Below, piece after piece: positions 23,212 through 35,586 of a stretch of DNA of 64,000 nucleotides (within the stretch, counting starts at the first letter, position 1; each line of letters opens with the position of its first letter). A program made the position numbers and the translations under genes. The stretch spans positions 310,001 to 374,000 of the forward strand of contig RMBW01000004.1 in the NCBI GenBank assembly GCA_004009845.1. The letters run 5' to 3'. Under the pieces are notes generated by a model, which was not told where the DNA came from, did not search any database, and was given only the letters and a program-made list of their open reading frames with translations. This DNA comes from Davidsoniella eucalypti. Its lineage: Eukaryota; Ascomycota; Sordariomycetes; Microascales; Ceratocystidaceae.

Positions 23212-24183
23212 TTAGCTGGCCTCCTCGGCCCGCTTCCGCTTCTTCTTCTTGAGTTCGGGCTCCTCGGGCGGCACAAAGTCCTTTTCGCGCTCGCGCTTCT
23301 TCTCCTCCTTCTTGACCTTTTGCTTCTCCATACGCTCGTGTCTGACAGCACGATCCTTGGCTTCTTTGCCAAGGAAGTACTCTCCGGTTTCGATCTCCTT
23401 GTCGACCTTGCTCTTCTCGGGTGCCGGAGGGAACGGCGTGTACGTTTTCTTGGTTTTGTCGGTGACCTTGTGCGGGACATGGCGCTTGCTGGTATTGCTC
23501 TTGCCGAACTTTGGTAAGAACCGATCCCAGCTCTCCGAGGCTAGTGTGGGATCTTTGGCTAGCTCACGCTTGACCATCAAAGACTTGATGTAGTAGATGG
23601 GGTGGACGTTGTTCATGCAGTCCTCAACCACACGACGGACTTCCTTCAAGCCCCTGTAGGGACCCATAGCCGACACAGTGTTACCGTGAACCATGAGGTA
23701 TGTTTCGGTAAGTAGCTCGAGAGCCTTCAGGGTCGAACCGTTGGGACCCAGGATACGCTGACGGCGCTTGACGAACTTGTCCTTGTTGCGCACCAGATTA
23801 CGGATCTTGACGATATCGCAAGCAACGCCATCCTCAAGAATCTTGACGGCCTGGGGCGCAGGCACGCTACGGGCAAGAAGACGGATGAGATCACGGGCAT
23901 TAAGAATCGCGGCGGGATCGTAGGTTTTGCGGGTGGTCTTGACGGTCATGGAACCCTCAACTAAATCCAGAGTGCAGGCAATGCCGAACTTTTCCAGAGA
24001 CTTGGTGACGAGAGGCCAGGCCTCGCGCAGATAGACTTCGCGGTACTTGGGAAACAAAGTCATGAATGAGGACTCTTCAATGAAGGTGCCAGCCTTGTTG
24101 TCGGCGGGTGTGAAGGTGTCGACCTTCCACTTGTCGATATCTTCCGTGTCCCACGGCTTGTCTGCATTGTGGTTAGAAGGCAT
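23212..24183 (-). CDS. KRR1: KRR1 small-subunit processome component (KH-domain protein)
   Basis: Nucleolar RNA-binding protein needed for 18S rRNA maturation and 40S assembly. Single exon, 323 residues, similar to the family's roughly 320. The N-terminal WDTEDIDKWKVDTF and ESSFMTLFPKYREVYLREAW blocks are family hallmarks, followed by the KH-like core FVKRRQRILGPNGSTLKALE near residues 138-160 and IYYIKSLMVKRELAKDP. The C-terminus (last 70 residues) is Lys/Glu-rich with a KKKKRKR nuclear or nucleolar signal. It is divergent from MRPL19 across 365 bp. No introns, unlike most neighbours. Confidence 0.96.
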   Translation of the reverse strand: MPSNHNADKPWDTEDIDKWKVDTFTPADNKAGTFIEESSFMTLFPKYREVYLREAWPLVTKSLEKFGIACTLDLVEGSMTVKTTRKTYDPAAILNARDLIRLLARSVPAPQAVKILEDGVACDIVKIRNLVRNKDKFVKRRQRILGPNGSTLKALELLTETYLMVHGNTVSAMGPYRGLKEVRRVVEDCMNNVHPIYYIKSLMVKRELAKDPTLASESWDRFLPKFGKSNTSKRHVPHKVTDKTKKTYTPFPPAPEKSKVDKEIETGEYFLGKEAKDRAVRHERMEKQKVKKEEKKREREKDFVPPEEPELKKKKRKRAEEAS

Positions 24184-24548
24184 TTTGAATGTTGCGATGC
24201 CAGTGATTATATACGGCCGGTCGGAGTTATGAAAGTATGAACGATGTTATGCTGTGGGGTTGATATTGCCTTATGGTTGACGACTGATTCTTCGTCGCAA
24301 AGGGTGAAGTAGGCTGAAATATTGATGCGGCAGAAAAAAAAAAGTTTGGCTATCGAGAAAAAAATAATGCTGCGCCCAAATACATACAAATGGTTACCCC
24401 ACCAAAGGTGGAAGGCGGTGAGTGTGTGTTCTTTTTTCATCTACGTACAGGCTGACTAAGGCAGATTAGCCCCAAATTTCCATAATGATTTCGAATATTC
24501 AACTTCAAACAACGACGTCGAGGCAAGCCGGAACAGCAATTTTTCACC
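24184..24548. promoter_or_regulatory. Shared promoter of KRR1 and MRPL19
   Basis: A 365-bp intergenic region between divergent start codons. It contains an A tract near 24330-24345 and GCGGTGAG near 24414, one base from the PAC core GCGATGAG known from yeast ribosome-biogenesis promoters. Co-regulation is inference. Confidence 0.5.
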
Positions 24549-25078
24549 ATGTCCAAGGCTGCCACCAACAGTATCGTGAAGCTCGTTGTGGGCGCCGGCA
24601 AGGCCACGCCTAGTCCTCCTATCGGTCCTGCCCTAGGCTCGAAAGGTGTGAAATCTATGGACTTCTGCAAGGTATTTATATATCATGGCGTACTGCCTTA
24701 CGTTCTCTCATGCTGTTCGTTGCCAATGCTAATACAAAAGTACAGGAGTTCAATGCCAGAACCTCTCACATCATTCCCGGAACGCCCACGCCATGCCGCG
24801 TTACAGTCCGCCCTGATCGCTCTTTCTTCTTCGAAATTCGCACTCCTCAGACTGCATGGTTGCTTCTTAATGCAGTAGAGGCACCGATTCGTAAAGGCCG
24901 CAGACGAGGTGCTGCGAAACCCGGCACCGAAACAGTCGGTACCGTCAGTCTGAAGCACATCTATGAAATCGCAAAAATCAAGCAGAGCGAGCCCAGGCTG
25001 TCAGGCTTGTCGCTTGATGGCATGTGCCGTGCTATCATCTATCAGGCTAAGTCTATTGGCATCGACGTTATTGCTTGA
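24549..25078 (+). CDS. MRPL19: Mitochondrial ribosomal protein uL11m
   Basis: Large-subunit mitochondrial ribosomal protein of the L11 family, part of the GTPase-associated centre. Two exons, 24549-24671 and 24746-25078, 151 residues, matching uL11m length. The 74-nt intron begins GTATTT, has a GCTAAT branch motif and ends ACAG. Family blocks: KLVVGAGKATPSPPIGPALG (residues 11-30), GVKSMDFCK-EFNART across the junction, PGTPTPCRVTVRPDRSF, and a C-terminal helix SLDGMCRAIIYQAKSIGIDV. No separate presequence is visible, which is common for this family in fungi. Reading through the intron gives an early stop, confirming the splice. Confidence 0.93.
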
Positions 25079-28000
25079 TCTGTATTTCAGTACAGTCACA
25101 AATATTGGCGAAAATGGCTTGACAAATTTAGCTCATGGGATGTGAAATCTTGAGTTAACGAACATGGCTGGCCATTCGTAGCCAAATATAAGCCTGGATC
25201 ACAGCAACCACTTTGTATAACATGTATTACTATATGCAATAATAAAAACTTGGATAAAACTACTGATGGTGAGAAGTTAACCCATCATCCTATGCTTATG
25301 GATGTCACAAACGTATGTGTCATACTCCCTACATCTACATGATTGGAACGGATCAATCTTACCCTTATGGCTAGCCCTTTTTTCTAATCACATGATGGAG
25401 TTATAAAGGCTCAATTGGTGAAAAAAAAGTAAATACTGCTAAATTCCGAGAAACAAGCGAATATGAAGGCATCAAAGAACAACACGAACGCCATTCTAAA
25501 GCCGAGCCTTGTTGGTTATATCGAAACTATATATTGCATAGTGCCAGACATTTGCATTTGTTGGAACAGTTTTACATATTATAGAGATAACGGTGTTGAA
25601 GATAGAGCTAAGAGATATAAATTTGTCAGTTAGAGAGACATGTGGGTCAATAGATAGACCATGGTGTGAGATTATGGCCTTCAAGTTTGATAAAGGAACT
25701 TGTGCTATCAGTTTTAGCTCTCAATATTGTGTTTTTGTTTTAGATACTTACTTTACTTCAATATAATAGAAGAACTAAAGAATTTAGGTTTTTTTAATTT
25801 TCGATTTTTATTCATTAGTCTTATGGACAAGAATTCAGGGTTGAAACAAGAGCTGAAAGGACTTTGTAAGGGTTACGGTTAAAAAAGCACAACTCTAGTT
25901 AAAGAGCTAAATGTTGTAAGCTGTAAGTAAGCTTGTAGATATCAAGAAAGTTAAGTAGGAGAAACATATTATAGACAGTATCGAGATATATCTGATAATG
26001 GCAATGATAGCCTGGAAAATACGATACTCTTGGCTGCGATGTCGGCGTATCCAGACTCAAACTGCTTGTTAGCTATATTCTATAACTGCAGGAGGAGAAG
26101 GAGCTGTAACAAAGCCTGTAGAAAATCGAAAGGCATGATTGAATAATACTAGTAGTGGTAGTGGGCATGTAAGCATGTGTCTGTAGGAAGTAAGTAGTAA
26201 GTTTATATTTGTATGTATTATTGTAGAGATATGAACTATATGAGGTTGTATATATATGTACACGGCTTAATTTGTAGACTACAAACCACAATTTTAGGGA
26301 CAGATATAGTTTAATTAGGACAAGGTAGATATATATATATGCACAGTTGTATGTCTCGGCGTTGTTGATGACCACCTGTTTATCTGGCAAGCTTCCATGA
26401 TAACGCGATAGTGACATCGGTCTGGTGTATAGCAGAGCCTCCACGAGCCAGAAGGCGACAGATTCTGGAATGCGAAATGGCTGTGTTGTTATCTGTGTGC
26501 ATCTGTGGTGATTCCAGCGAGAGATGATACTGGCTGAGGAAGCAGCACAAACACGGGTGGATAGATGGATGGCATGGTACTAGCTGGCGGGGGTTTATGT
26601 CTATCAGTCGGTGAGATGGAAATAATCCGTCCCCATCCATGGCTGAAATTGTTCACGAGAACGATACAGTGGTGAAAATGGCGAGAAAAGACAAGAAGAT
26701 AAAGAGAAGCTACACATACTTATCGTTGGATACCGATACACTAGTTCGGCAATGGTATGGCATGACAGCAAGTGCAACAAAAGGGCCGTTCAATGACACT
26801 TGAATAGTGGGAGATGTTTCTCGAAGATTTCAGACTTTGCGCTGATGAGGAGAACAAAAACAAAAAAGGACTTGACCTTGACGGCACAGATATATGCAGC
26901 CATGATCTTTACGTGCGGTAGAGAAAAAGGATGGAATGCACCAAGCATGCAACTATGGAGACAAAGACGGACTCGAAGAAGCCTTAGTAGGCCTCACCCC
27001 AAGAAACAACAAATAGTGGCATCGGAAAGGTGGCAGTGGGATCTTTTTGGTGGCAAGCTACAGAGCATACAAATACTAATAGCCAAAGTCGGCAAGGGAA
27101 CAGAGCAGAAACACAGACAATAGAAGCCACAAGACAGAGGAGTGTCAGAACAAGAAGAGCCAGTCGATCATGGGGTCGTGATAAGAGCATGTCTGACACC
27201 TCACACCATCATTTCGATCGAGCCACTCACTGTTTACACATGGGCAAAGACGGGCCTGGACTAGACGGACAGTAGTGACTTGGGCCGCCGGTGCCCTTAA
27301 GCGGTTCTGTAGTGTCGATTTTTGATTGAGGTTAGCAGATGTCCGGGTGGTGGACGACCAACCCAAAAGCGGAACCGGGCTTATTGAAGCGCTGCAAATC
27401 TCTCTTGGAAGTTTATGTTGTTCCCTTTGATGGATACATTCTTTTGGCCACCACCAGACAAAGTCCAGAGCTTCCATTCATGTCGCATCCTCGGCCAAAT
27501 CGCCGCAAGTAGATGCTCAGATTTGGCCACATCAAGCCGAGATTCTGTTGTGCGTCGATACGAACAAAGCCGCTCGATAGCAGAGCAAAAGAAGAACAGA
27601 AAAGAAAGGACAAAAAGGGCACAAGCAGCCGAAAAAGCGCTGTGCCGAGAAGACCGATTTGGAAATAAAACATCCCTGGCAACGACGCAAAGGAACAAAA
27701 GAAACCAAATAGGCCAAAGGAAGAAAGAAAAAAGGCCCCAAAAGTGAAGCCGGGTGTTGAGCGGATCTTAATGGGTGGCCTTGTTGATCGTGTTGGCCAA
27801 GGCTGTTCTGTATACGATACTTTCCCCGCTCCGGTGCTTCGGGGGCAAAGAAGTAGCGTTTACTTGTTTACCTGGGTGCCACTCCGTGTCTTTACGTGTG
27901 CTACTGTAATCGCAATGGACGCTTGTATAGGTGCAATGAGCTTGTTAGTTTTAGCGCCCTGGGGCTTACTGGAGACCCGCAGTAGCTCTTCTACCACAAT

Positions 28001-29237
28001 CAAGTTACTGGCAGTAACAATGCTGTGGCAAAATGAGTGGCTAACTCCACTACGGACGAGAACTTCACGATTTGCTACTCTTTGCTGCCCGTAAAAATGC
28101 AGCTTTCGGTCACAGTTGTAGACCTAGGCCCCCTCAGTAAATTAGGCAAGGCGCGGACTTGCCCATGTCCCTCCTGCCAATACTAATCACACAGTTGCCG
28201 TGAAGCCGGGAAAAAGCAGGATAATGCTTATATTGTAGCAGTCACGGCCTAGAACAACAGTAGCAATGACGCCCAGATGCTACGGGAAGAAGTCCGTTAT
28301 CGTGGACTTCACACTGATATTTGTTTTCTTGCTCCTACATAACAATCAGACTTCCTGGCCATTTCCCATCTCCCATCGGCCTGCGTTTGATCCTTGCTCT
28401 TCATTTTTATTCTTTCCTTGGACAATCACTGCCTACACCTATCTTTATTTATAGACTACAAACACCTGTATCTTTGCCTCTAGACTCAGCCGGCCTTGCC
28501 TACAAGGCCCTTCTATTCTACGAGTATCACTAGCTGCTCCCACAGACCAAGACAGCGTTGATTTATCAGTTCACAGCCATTTCCGTTCCCATCATTTCTT
28601 TTTCTGATCTTTCTCTGGTTTTTGGGCCTCGCTCTCCCTGGAAAGCCTTGCTGCTATTTGTACAAAGACGGCCTGTCTGTTTGCATTGACAACTGCTTGC
28701 CTGGCCTGCCAAGTCCCCAAAACCAAAAGCAAAACCTAGGCCAAGCCAGGCCTAGTCGTGCCCCCAGACCAGAAAAACAACGACGCAAAGTCCAGTCCAG
28801 GTCTTTGGTTTTGAATCGACCCCCAAAAGCTTCTTGGGCGTACTAAAGCCAAGCAGCCAACCGTCCGTCATCCTTCCCACCTTTGCCAACTCGTCCAACT
28901 GCCGCCACTCTCCATTACTATCTCTGTCGCTATCGCTATCGCTGTTACTTGGCTTGTCTACTGCTGTCGCCTCTCTCCGCCTGGCTGACCCTGCAACTGT
29001 CAACTAACTACAACTCCAACTGGCACCTTCGACTGCGTCTTCTGTTGCTTCTGTAACCACTGTTTGTTTGCCGAAACTCGCCGTCATCGCTGCGGTTGCC
29101 GCCAACCCGCCCTCCAAAAAAAAGAAGCAGAAACATATACCGTCACCTGTACTGCTGCTTACGATCGCAACTTGTATCTCGATATCGACGCTCCGCCTAG
29201 CGCGCCACTACCCGAACGCAGTCTCTTCTCGCCATAC
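25079..29237. other. Long intergenic stretch and leader of the kinase gene
   Basis: From 25079 to about 28250 I see no gene. The first half is AT-rich with TA microsatellite tracts near 26240 and 26330; the second half has short open frames with no recognisable content. From about 28300 to 29237 the plus strand becomes pyrimidine-rich, typical of a fungal promoter and 5' leader for the kinase at 29238. That leader has several upstream ATGs, including one at 28622 opening a 74-codon frame. Confidence 0.45.
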
Positions 29238-32200
29238 ATGTCCGCCATGGCGACACCAGAGAGCGCCGTTGATGCCACTAGCGACATTGTTGGTATGCAG
29301 CCTTTCTTCTCCTGTGTTCCCACATCGCCATTGTCATACAGTCGCTCAGAGCCATATGACTTAAGATAACAAGAGACTGCCCCCTCTTGCTTATTACCGG
29401 ACGTACCGGCGGCCAGAGCTAATGCGAAATTCTAAAATATGCCACCCATACTAGCGCTTGCTTTTCCTGCGGCTACCGGAGAAAGACACACTAATCTGAC
29501 TACATTTTGCCGCTTTGTAGGCCCCGAGGTTACTCACGTCGAGTCCACATCCGCCGATGCTTCGCGCCAAACAACGTTAATTGCTCACGACTCTCACACC
29601 ACCGCAGTTCAAAATCAAACACAGACACAGCAGCAACCTCTAGAACCGTCGCCTTTGCACCAGCACCAAGACAGATCGTCTTCGTCAACTACACAAAGGC
29701 CCTCTGTTCCTGCTGTGCGCTTTGCTTTTCCCGCTGCGGAGATTATGCCTATACCCGCCGTCGAAACCACGAGTCCGACATCTCCTGCCGTCAGCGCCTT
29801 CCAGGCCACATTGACGCCGCCGCCGCCGCAGTCTGATGCGGTTGCCATTGAATCGCGAAACCAAATCGAGCAGCTTTCCCGGTCACTCAAGGAGGCAAAT
29901 CTCCGGAGTCATCGCATAGTTTTCGAGCCCATAGTGTCGCTACCGCCCTCAAGAGTACGTGACATCACATCTTTCCACACCCTACATCACTTCACATTCC
30001 ATACCTAGACATAGACAGTCTTGTCTGATATCGGCTTTTGTTCCTTATTTTTGGTCCTGGAGCTGCCTTCGTTTGAGACATGGGTGTCTATTTTCATTTT
30101 TTTTTTTAAAACTGCTACTGTTACTGCTTCTTCGCATCACACCCCCAAAAAAAAATACCGTCCACCCGTCACCGCAAATCCTCTTAAACAGAGCCGCACC
30201 TAAAGATCGACGCTATTGCTGGCTCTTGGCTGCCGAATCGGCTTGCTCCTTATCTCTTGTTAGATTGATCATGCCCAAAACCACTATACAATACTTGTTG
30301 TATGCGATGCCACTCTGTCTATCTGCGGCCTGCCCTTGCTTTTGCTTACCTTACTCCTACTTTCTGATTTCCCTATTTTATATTCCTTGTCGCAAATTAA
30401 AACATCTAAATTTACAGTGCCTAGTGGTATCCGTCACTCTTGTTCAAATCTGGCCAATAGCTTCAGTTTCCGCTATCATTTTGCAGCTTGTCTGGTGTAT
30501 GTACAAGTGCCGCTTTGGCTATTGAATGTTGCTCTTACAAAAGATGCAACATGCATAGTAGGTGGCATGGCATTTTAGACATTGCAAGGTATTATAGTAT
30601 GCAGCTTAGCCTAGACGTACACCTCACTATCAAAAAGGAAGAAAAAAACAAGTGCTAGCCTAATTCTAACCTAATACCAACTTATATAGGTTCCATCTCA
30701 CGAGTCTATGCCTATGAGTCCACATCAACGCCCCTTAGATTCACCAATAGGACCTGGCTCAAGTATGGCTTCTATTAGTTCACCGCCCCTTACACCATCC
30801 GGCACTGATGGTGACTTTGGTGCATCAAGAGCAGCAAAACATCATGCTACTAGCTCTGGCTCTGGAGATGGTATTATAACTCCACAGCCATCTTCATCAC
30901 AAGACGCATCGTCGCCTCGTCACAACCGGCCAGAATTCCGCTTAGGAAAGGCATCCGCTGACCATCTTGCTCCCCGTCCCAATACAGCCGAGGACAACGC
31001 GCGCCAGAACAATCACCGTCGCGGCATGTTTTCTTTAGGACCTGGAGGTTCGACGCCCAACTCTAGAGAAAGTAGTCCTTCAAGAGCCGCGTCTTACTAC
31101 AGTAGACCATTCACACCTGCCGGTGACTCCAAAAACCCCTATGCCGCAAGTAAGCGTACTGCGCCAACAACACACCCCAAAAGTATCGAACCGCGATTCC
31201 ACTTCTCACGCAAAAAGAAGCACGGCTCTCCGTCTACATCGAATTCGAGTCTGCTTTCACCAGATAAACGCCACCACACCAAGGATGATTTGAATCACTC
31301 TGACACCAACGGTACGGCAAAGAGCTCTATGGTTGACTTGAAACGATTTTTCAAGAAGAGCCACAATAGCAGCAAGCATGACAAGTCTCCTGGAGGAAAG
31401 GCCAAGACCCCAACATCGTCCAAGGCAAATCACTCTATGCCATTTGGCGAAGATCATGGCTTGGTGACAAAATATGGAAAATTCGGCAAAGTCCTCGGCT
31501 CCGGCGCAGGTGGATCGGTGCGTGTCATGAAACGCAGTGATGATGACACTGTATTTGCCGTCAAGGAATTTCGGGCTCGCCACACCTACGAGTCCGAGAA
31601 AGAGTACGCAAAAAAGCTCACGGGCGAGTTCTGTATTGGATCAACTTTACACCATGGCAACGTCATTGAGACCTTGGACATTATTCAAGAACGTGGTCGC
31701 TGGTTTGTTGTAATGGAATACGCACCATTCGATCTGTTTGCCATCGTTATGACTGGTAAGATGACTCGCCCAGAAGTCAGCTGTTGCTTCCTCCAAATTC
31801 TCAACGGCGTCACATATTTGCATAGTATGGGCCTTGCTCATAGGGATCTCAAGCTTGATAATGTTGTCGTCAGCGCGAATGGCATCATGAAGATTATCGA
31901 CTTTGGAAGTGCCCACGTCTTTAGTTATCCATTCGAGGACGGAATTATCAAAGCGAAGGGTAAATGATTCATATTCCAACGAATAGAAACGCAAGAGTCC
32001 ATCAAGATTAACATTACATCTATAGGTATCGTGGGCTCCGATCCATATCTTGCCCCTGAAGTTTACGATGAGAAACTCTACGATCCGCGTACTGTAGACA
32101 TCTGGTCACTAGGTATCATCTATTGCTGTATGACCTTACGCCGTTTCCCTTGGAAGGTACCTCGCATGACCGACAACAGCTACAAGCTTTTTGCTTCTGA

Positions 32201-32732
32201 GCCAACGCCCGGTCATGACCCGACCAGAATGCTACTCCCTATGAGCCCTACTCCGGCACCCGCAAATAATGAAGCCGGTGATTACTTTTCGTCTAATCAC
32301 GGCAAACCCAGAGACTATGGTGCTTCATCTGTGCCTGTGACGCCTGGATCAAAAGCAACATCTCCCGCCCCCGCTGAGTCATCACGTCACTACGGAAAAC
32401 AACGATCCGCTGCTGTACTCGATGCCTTGAGTCCCAATCCGCAAACGCCCTCAGCACAGGCAACAGACAGAAAAGAGGTCATAAAGGGGCCTTGGCGTAT
32501 TCTACGTCTATTGCCCAAAGAAAGCAGAAAGGTTATTAACGGAATGCTTACCATCGATCCACTCAAACGTATGACCATGGACCAAATTATCACGGACGAT
32601 TGGGTTGCCAATACCGTCATTTGCCAGCAACCTCCCGGTGGCGAGGTCATCAAAGCTCTGGATCATATACACACTCTGGAGCCGCCACTGCCTCCAGCTC
32701 AGCATCAACCTAAGCCCCCACAGCCAAGGTAA
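29238..32732 (+). CDS. Hal4/Sat4-type serine/threonine protein kinase
   Basis: Member of the fungal-specific kinase group (Npr1, Hal4/Sat4, Hal5) that controls plasma-membrane transporters and ion tolerance. Exons 29238-29292, 29521-29954, 30690-31959 and 32026-32732, 821 residues. The first 415 residues are Ser/Pro/Thr-rich and low-complexity. The kinase domain runs about 420-770: glycine loop GSGAGGSV, VAIL-type lysine in FAVKEF, HRDLKLDN near 547, DFGSAH near 567, GSDPYLAPEVYDE near 590, and DIWSLGIIYCCM, which is characteristic of this subgroup. A 60-residue Ser/Pro insert follows the RRFPWK segment. Introns are 228, 735 and 66 nt; the 735-nt one has a TCTAAC motif 25 nt from its AG. An in-frame ATG at 29064 would add 58 residues; the start at 29238 is an arbitrary but conservative choice. 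Confidence 0.88.
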
Positions 32733-33531
32733 ACCTAACGGTACTACATGGCATGAACCCTTGCTTGGTCTTATGCCTCTTGGCAAAAGGTCTTGCGCCA
32801 GTTCATGGCGGGGGAGAGGAGGTGTATAGTTTAGTTAATTTTTGTCTCGAGTCCTGCAGCGTAGTAGTTTTTCTTCTCTAGTTTGGGGGTTCTTCTGTAG
32901 ATGTCCTTTCTTTATTATTTCGTTTTGTTTCATTTCCTTCTATTATGTACGTTCCATATACACAGAAACACCGGCAGCGTCCTCATAGTAGCGAACACGG
33001 TGACACCTAGAACAAGTGCTTAGGATCACTTATATCATCACTTATATACTCTTTCTTTGAATTAATCATTTTATAAATAATCATTAGTTATGTGCATACA
33101 TTTTGTGTAGGTATCATACAAAGAATATTAATCAAGGAAAGGTGAAATTGTCTGATACTCTGTATGTCAGCTGCCAGCTGGCGACAGCTGTACATACTAT
33201 CCGGTCAGAATTTTTCTTACTTGAGCTCTTTTGGACTTATAGTGGGTGGTGGCCTATAATGCGCTATAAGCAATTTTTGACCTGAGGTGTCAGATAACCC
33301 GTTGAGTCTTTTTTTTTCCGGCAAGGAAGGTGCTAGATTCGGCGGGAAAAAAAATTCCAAGAGCTTCTGGATTTAATCGTCATTGTGAATATCTGTTAAA
33401 ATTTTTTGACATCAATTTCTTTTTTTTTTGTTCTACAACTTCACATTAATCTTGCATTCCAGCGTCACGAATCATTTTCTTTTCCTCTTTTTGTTCTTTG
33501 GAAATAAACTTTTTTTTTCTCTTCTTTCAAA
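32733..33531. other. Intergenic region between the kinase gene and HSP10
   Basis: Kinase 3' flank, then an AT-rich stretch with a palindrome at 33162-33197, then the HSP10 promoter with T tracts (33307-33320, 33415-33430, 33510-33520) and CT-rich sequence up to the ATG. Confidence 0.5.
33162..33197. repeat. Imperfect palindrome around CCAGCTGG
   Basis: Left arm GTATGTCAGCTGCCAGC (33162-33178) pairs with TGGCGACAGCTGTACATAC (33179-33197) with a few unpaired bases and almost no loop. The 13-bp core GCTGCCAGCTGGC is also found in the fold-back element at 44059-44325. Function unknown. Confidence 0.6.
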
Positions 33532-34485
33532 ATGGTAAGAAATAATATTTTTTGGGGGTTTAAAACAAACCTGATCTTTCCTGTGGTGTTTTTTTGCAAT
33601 GGAAAGATCGTGAGAGGAGGGGCAATTTCTTAATGCACTGTTGTGCGTCTATGTTAAGAAGTTATCTACAAGATCTACAAGCCTTCTCTTCAACATCTAC
33701 TCTTAGTAGGCGATGATGAATGGATTAGTGTCACTGGACTAGATCTAGATAATCTGATATCATTGTCATCGAGAGTCTGGCTGATGATGCTTCGTCGTAT
33801 CGTGCTGTCTTGGCCTATTGGTGGGTTGGCTTGAAGCGCCAAGTGGTTTCGCGATACAACCAATGACGATACTTCGGTCTTCACAGCTGCAATGCTCGAC
33901 CATGTCTACGATCTGTATCCCTTCTGCCATGCATTCTTGATGTATCTGCCTTGAAGGCCTCTACCACCGTTTCCTTTCATCTTCTCAGTCTCCGACTCTG
34001 TTCTACACAACGCCCACCTTTCTCTCCATCTCCATGCCAAACGACATCGCTAACCTCACAATTACCTCTCTTCTCTTTCTACCGGAAATAGGCCACCTCT
34101 CTTCGCTCCATCCGCTCCCTCGCCCCTCTTCTCGACCGTGTGCTGGTCCAGCGCGTCAAGGCCGAGGCCAAGACTGCCAGCGGCATCTTCCTGCCCGAGT
34201 CTTCCGTCGAGAAGCTGAACGAGGGCAAGGTTCTCGCCATCGGTCCCGGTGGTCTGGACAAGGACGGCAAGCGTGTCCCCATGGGCGTCGCCGTCGGCGA
34301 TCGTGTTCTCATCCCTTCCTTTGGTGGCTCCCCCGTCAAGGTCGGCGAGGAGGATTACCATCTGTTCCGTGACAGCGAGTAAGTTTTTTCTTGTTTTTTC
34401 TTTCTTTTTACATGATATACTTATCGTGACTTGTGGTATTAACATCTTGTTCTTCTTTAGTATCCTCGCTAAAATTAACGAGTAA
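33532..34485 (+). CDS. HSP10: Mitochondrial 10-kDa chaperonin (GroES family)
   Basis: Co-chaperonin that caps Hsp60 in the mitochondrial matrix. Exons 33532-33534 (the ATG alone), 34092-34378 and 34461-34485; 104 residues, the normal size. The first intron (557 nt) sits exactly after the start codon (ATG|GTAAGA) and its end gives ATSLRSIRSLAPLLDRVLVQR, the expected N-terminus. The mobile-loop region KTASGIFLPESSVEKLNEGKV, the VGDRVLIPSFGG roof region and the ending FRDSDILAKINE are all conserved. The second intron (82 nt) splits the Asp codon before ILAKINE. The start cannot be elsewhere because exon 2 has no in-frame Met before residue 52. Confidence 0.95.
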
Positions 34486-35586
34486 ATCCGCTTCTCTTGT
34501 TATTCTACGACTTTCTCTACACGATACCCCATGAGATGTCGATCCCCCACGTCAACAAATTCATCATCTTTCGTTTCTCTCTGAAACAACCTTCTTTCTC
34601 CAAAGCCACTTTGAAGCATAGTCCACGATTTATATCTACAGAGCTCGTTAGTTCTATCTTCTGCGTAGAATTACCGGCCGTGTATTGAAAGTCGTATACT
34701 GCGTTCCTTCTATGGTTTTTTTGTGTACTACCACCACTTTTACAATGTTAACACTCCCGAGTTTTCAAACCCCCCATTAACTGTACCATTAAATCTTTCA
34801 AATAAACTTTTCGTTTTGCGTTTCTCTTGTCTCTTTCACTGTTGACTTTGTGTTTACTCAGTATATCATATATCATCTTATAATTTAACGTATTTGAACG
34901 TGTCGCAATAGCTTGGATCTAGGGAAATAGGTACTGTACAGTTATAACCCTAAAACATATGATAATATTGATCATGTAACAATGGATGACACAGAATACT
35001 CGTTCACGGTAATTCACATATATCACTAGCTAGGAATTGAGTCGTACTAGTAAGTTCACATCGAATGTGATGGTTCAAATTAACAATAAAATCAGCGCGG
35101 ATACAACGGCTTGATAGACAACAAAATATAAACGAACGAAGAAATAAATAGATAATAAAGCCAACCGATAACAATGATATTTGGGTTATGTGTTAGTTGA
35201 CCCGACAGCAAAGCACCAGGCTTCCCGAACCCAATATAAAAGAAACTCCTCGAAAAAGATATCCTCACATTTGATAACCAAAGATATAAAAAGGCAAGGT
35301 TGTTTTGTGCAAACATCATACAACTTGTCAAAAGCAAGTGTTGTCTAATAATAAGAGAAATAGCGACAGAAAGATATAAGTATGGCAGATAAAGAATAAA
35401 ATAAGATAGAATGACATAAAAAGAATGCTTGGTGATGATGATGATGATGATGTTTAGATAAGTCATAAGCGTTAATGGAGTGCGGGATAAAAGGGGAATG
35501 AGAGATGAGAAGAGGAAGCCGTAAACCAACAATGTAAACAGCTCGACGCTAGTTAGACATTGATATCGTCACTAGTTCAGCTTTGT
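34486..35586. other. Convergent intergenic region between HSP10 and the channel gene
   Basis: About 1.1 kb of AT-rich sequence between two convergent genes, with the 3' regions of both. It contains ATAACCCTAAAA near 34945, a telomere-like motif seen repeatedly in this window, and a GAT microsatellite. No gene. Confidence 0.5.
35432..35452. repeat. GAT trinucleotide microsatellite
   Basis: About seven tandem copies of GAT/TGA in the 3' flank of the channel gene. Confidence 0.85.

Noticed and set aside
29064..29237. In-frame upstream ATG of the kinase gene, adding 58 residues
   Set aside because: The added sequence has no similarity to the family and lies in the pyrimidine-rich leader; the start at 29238 was preferred, without proof.
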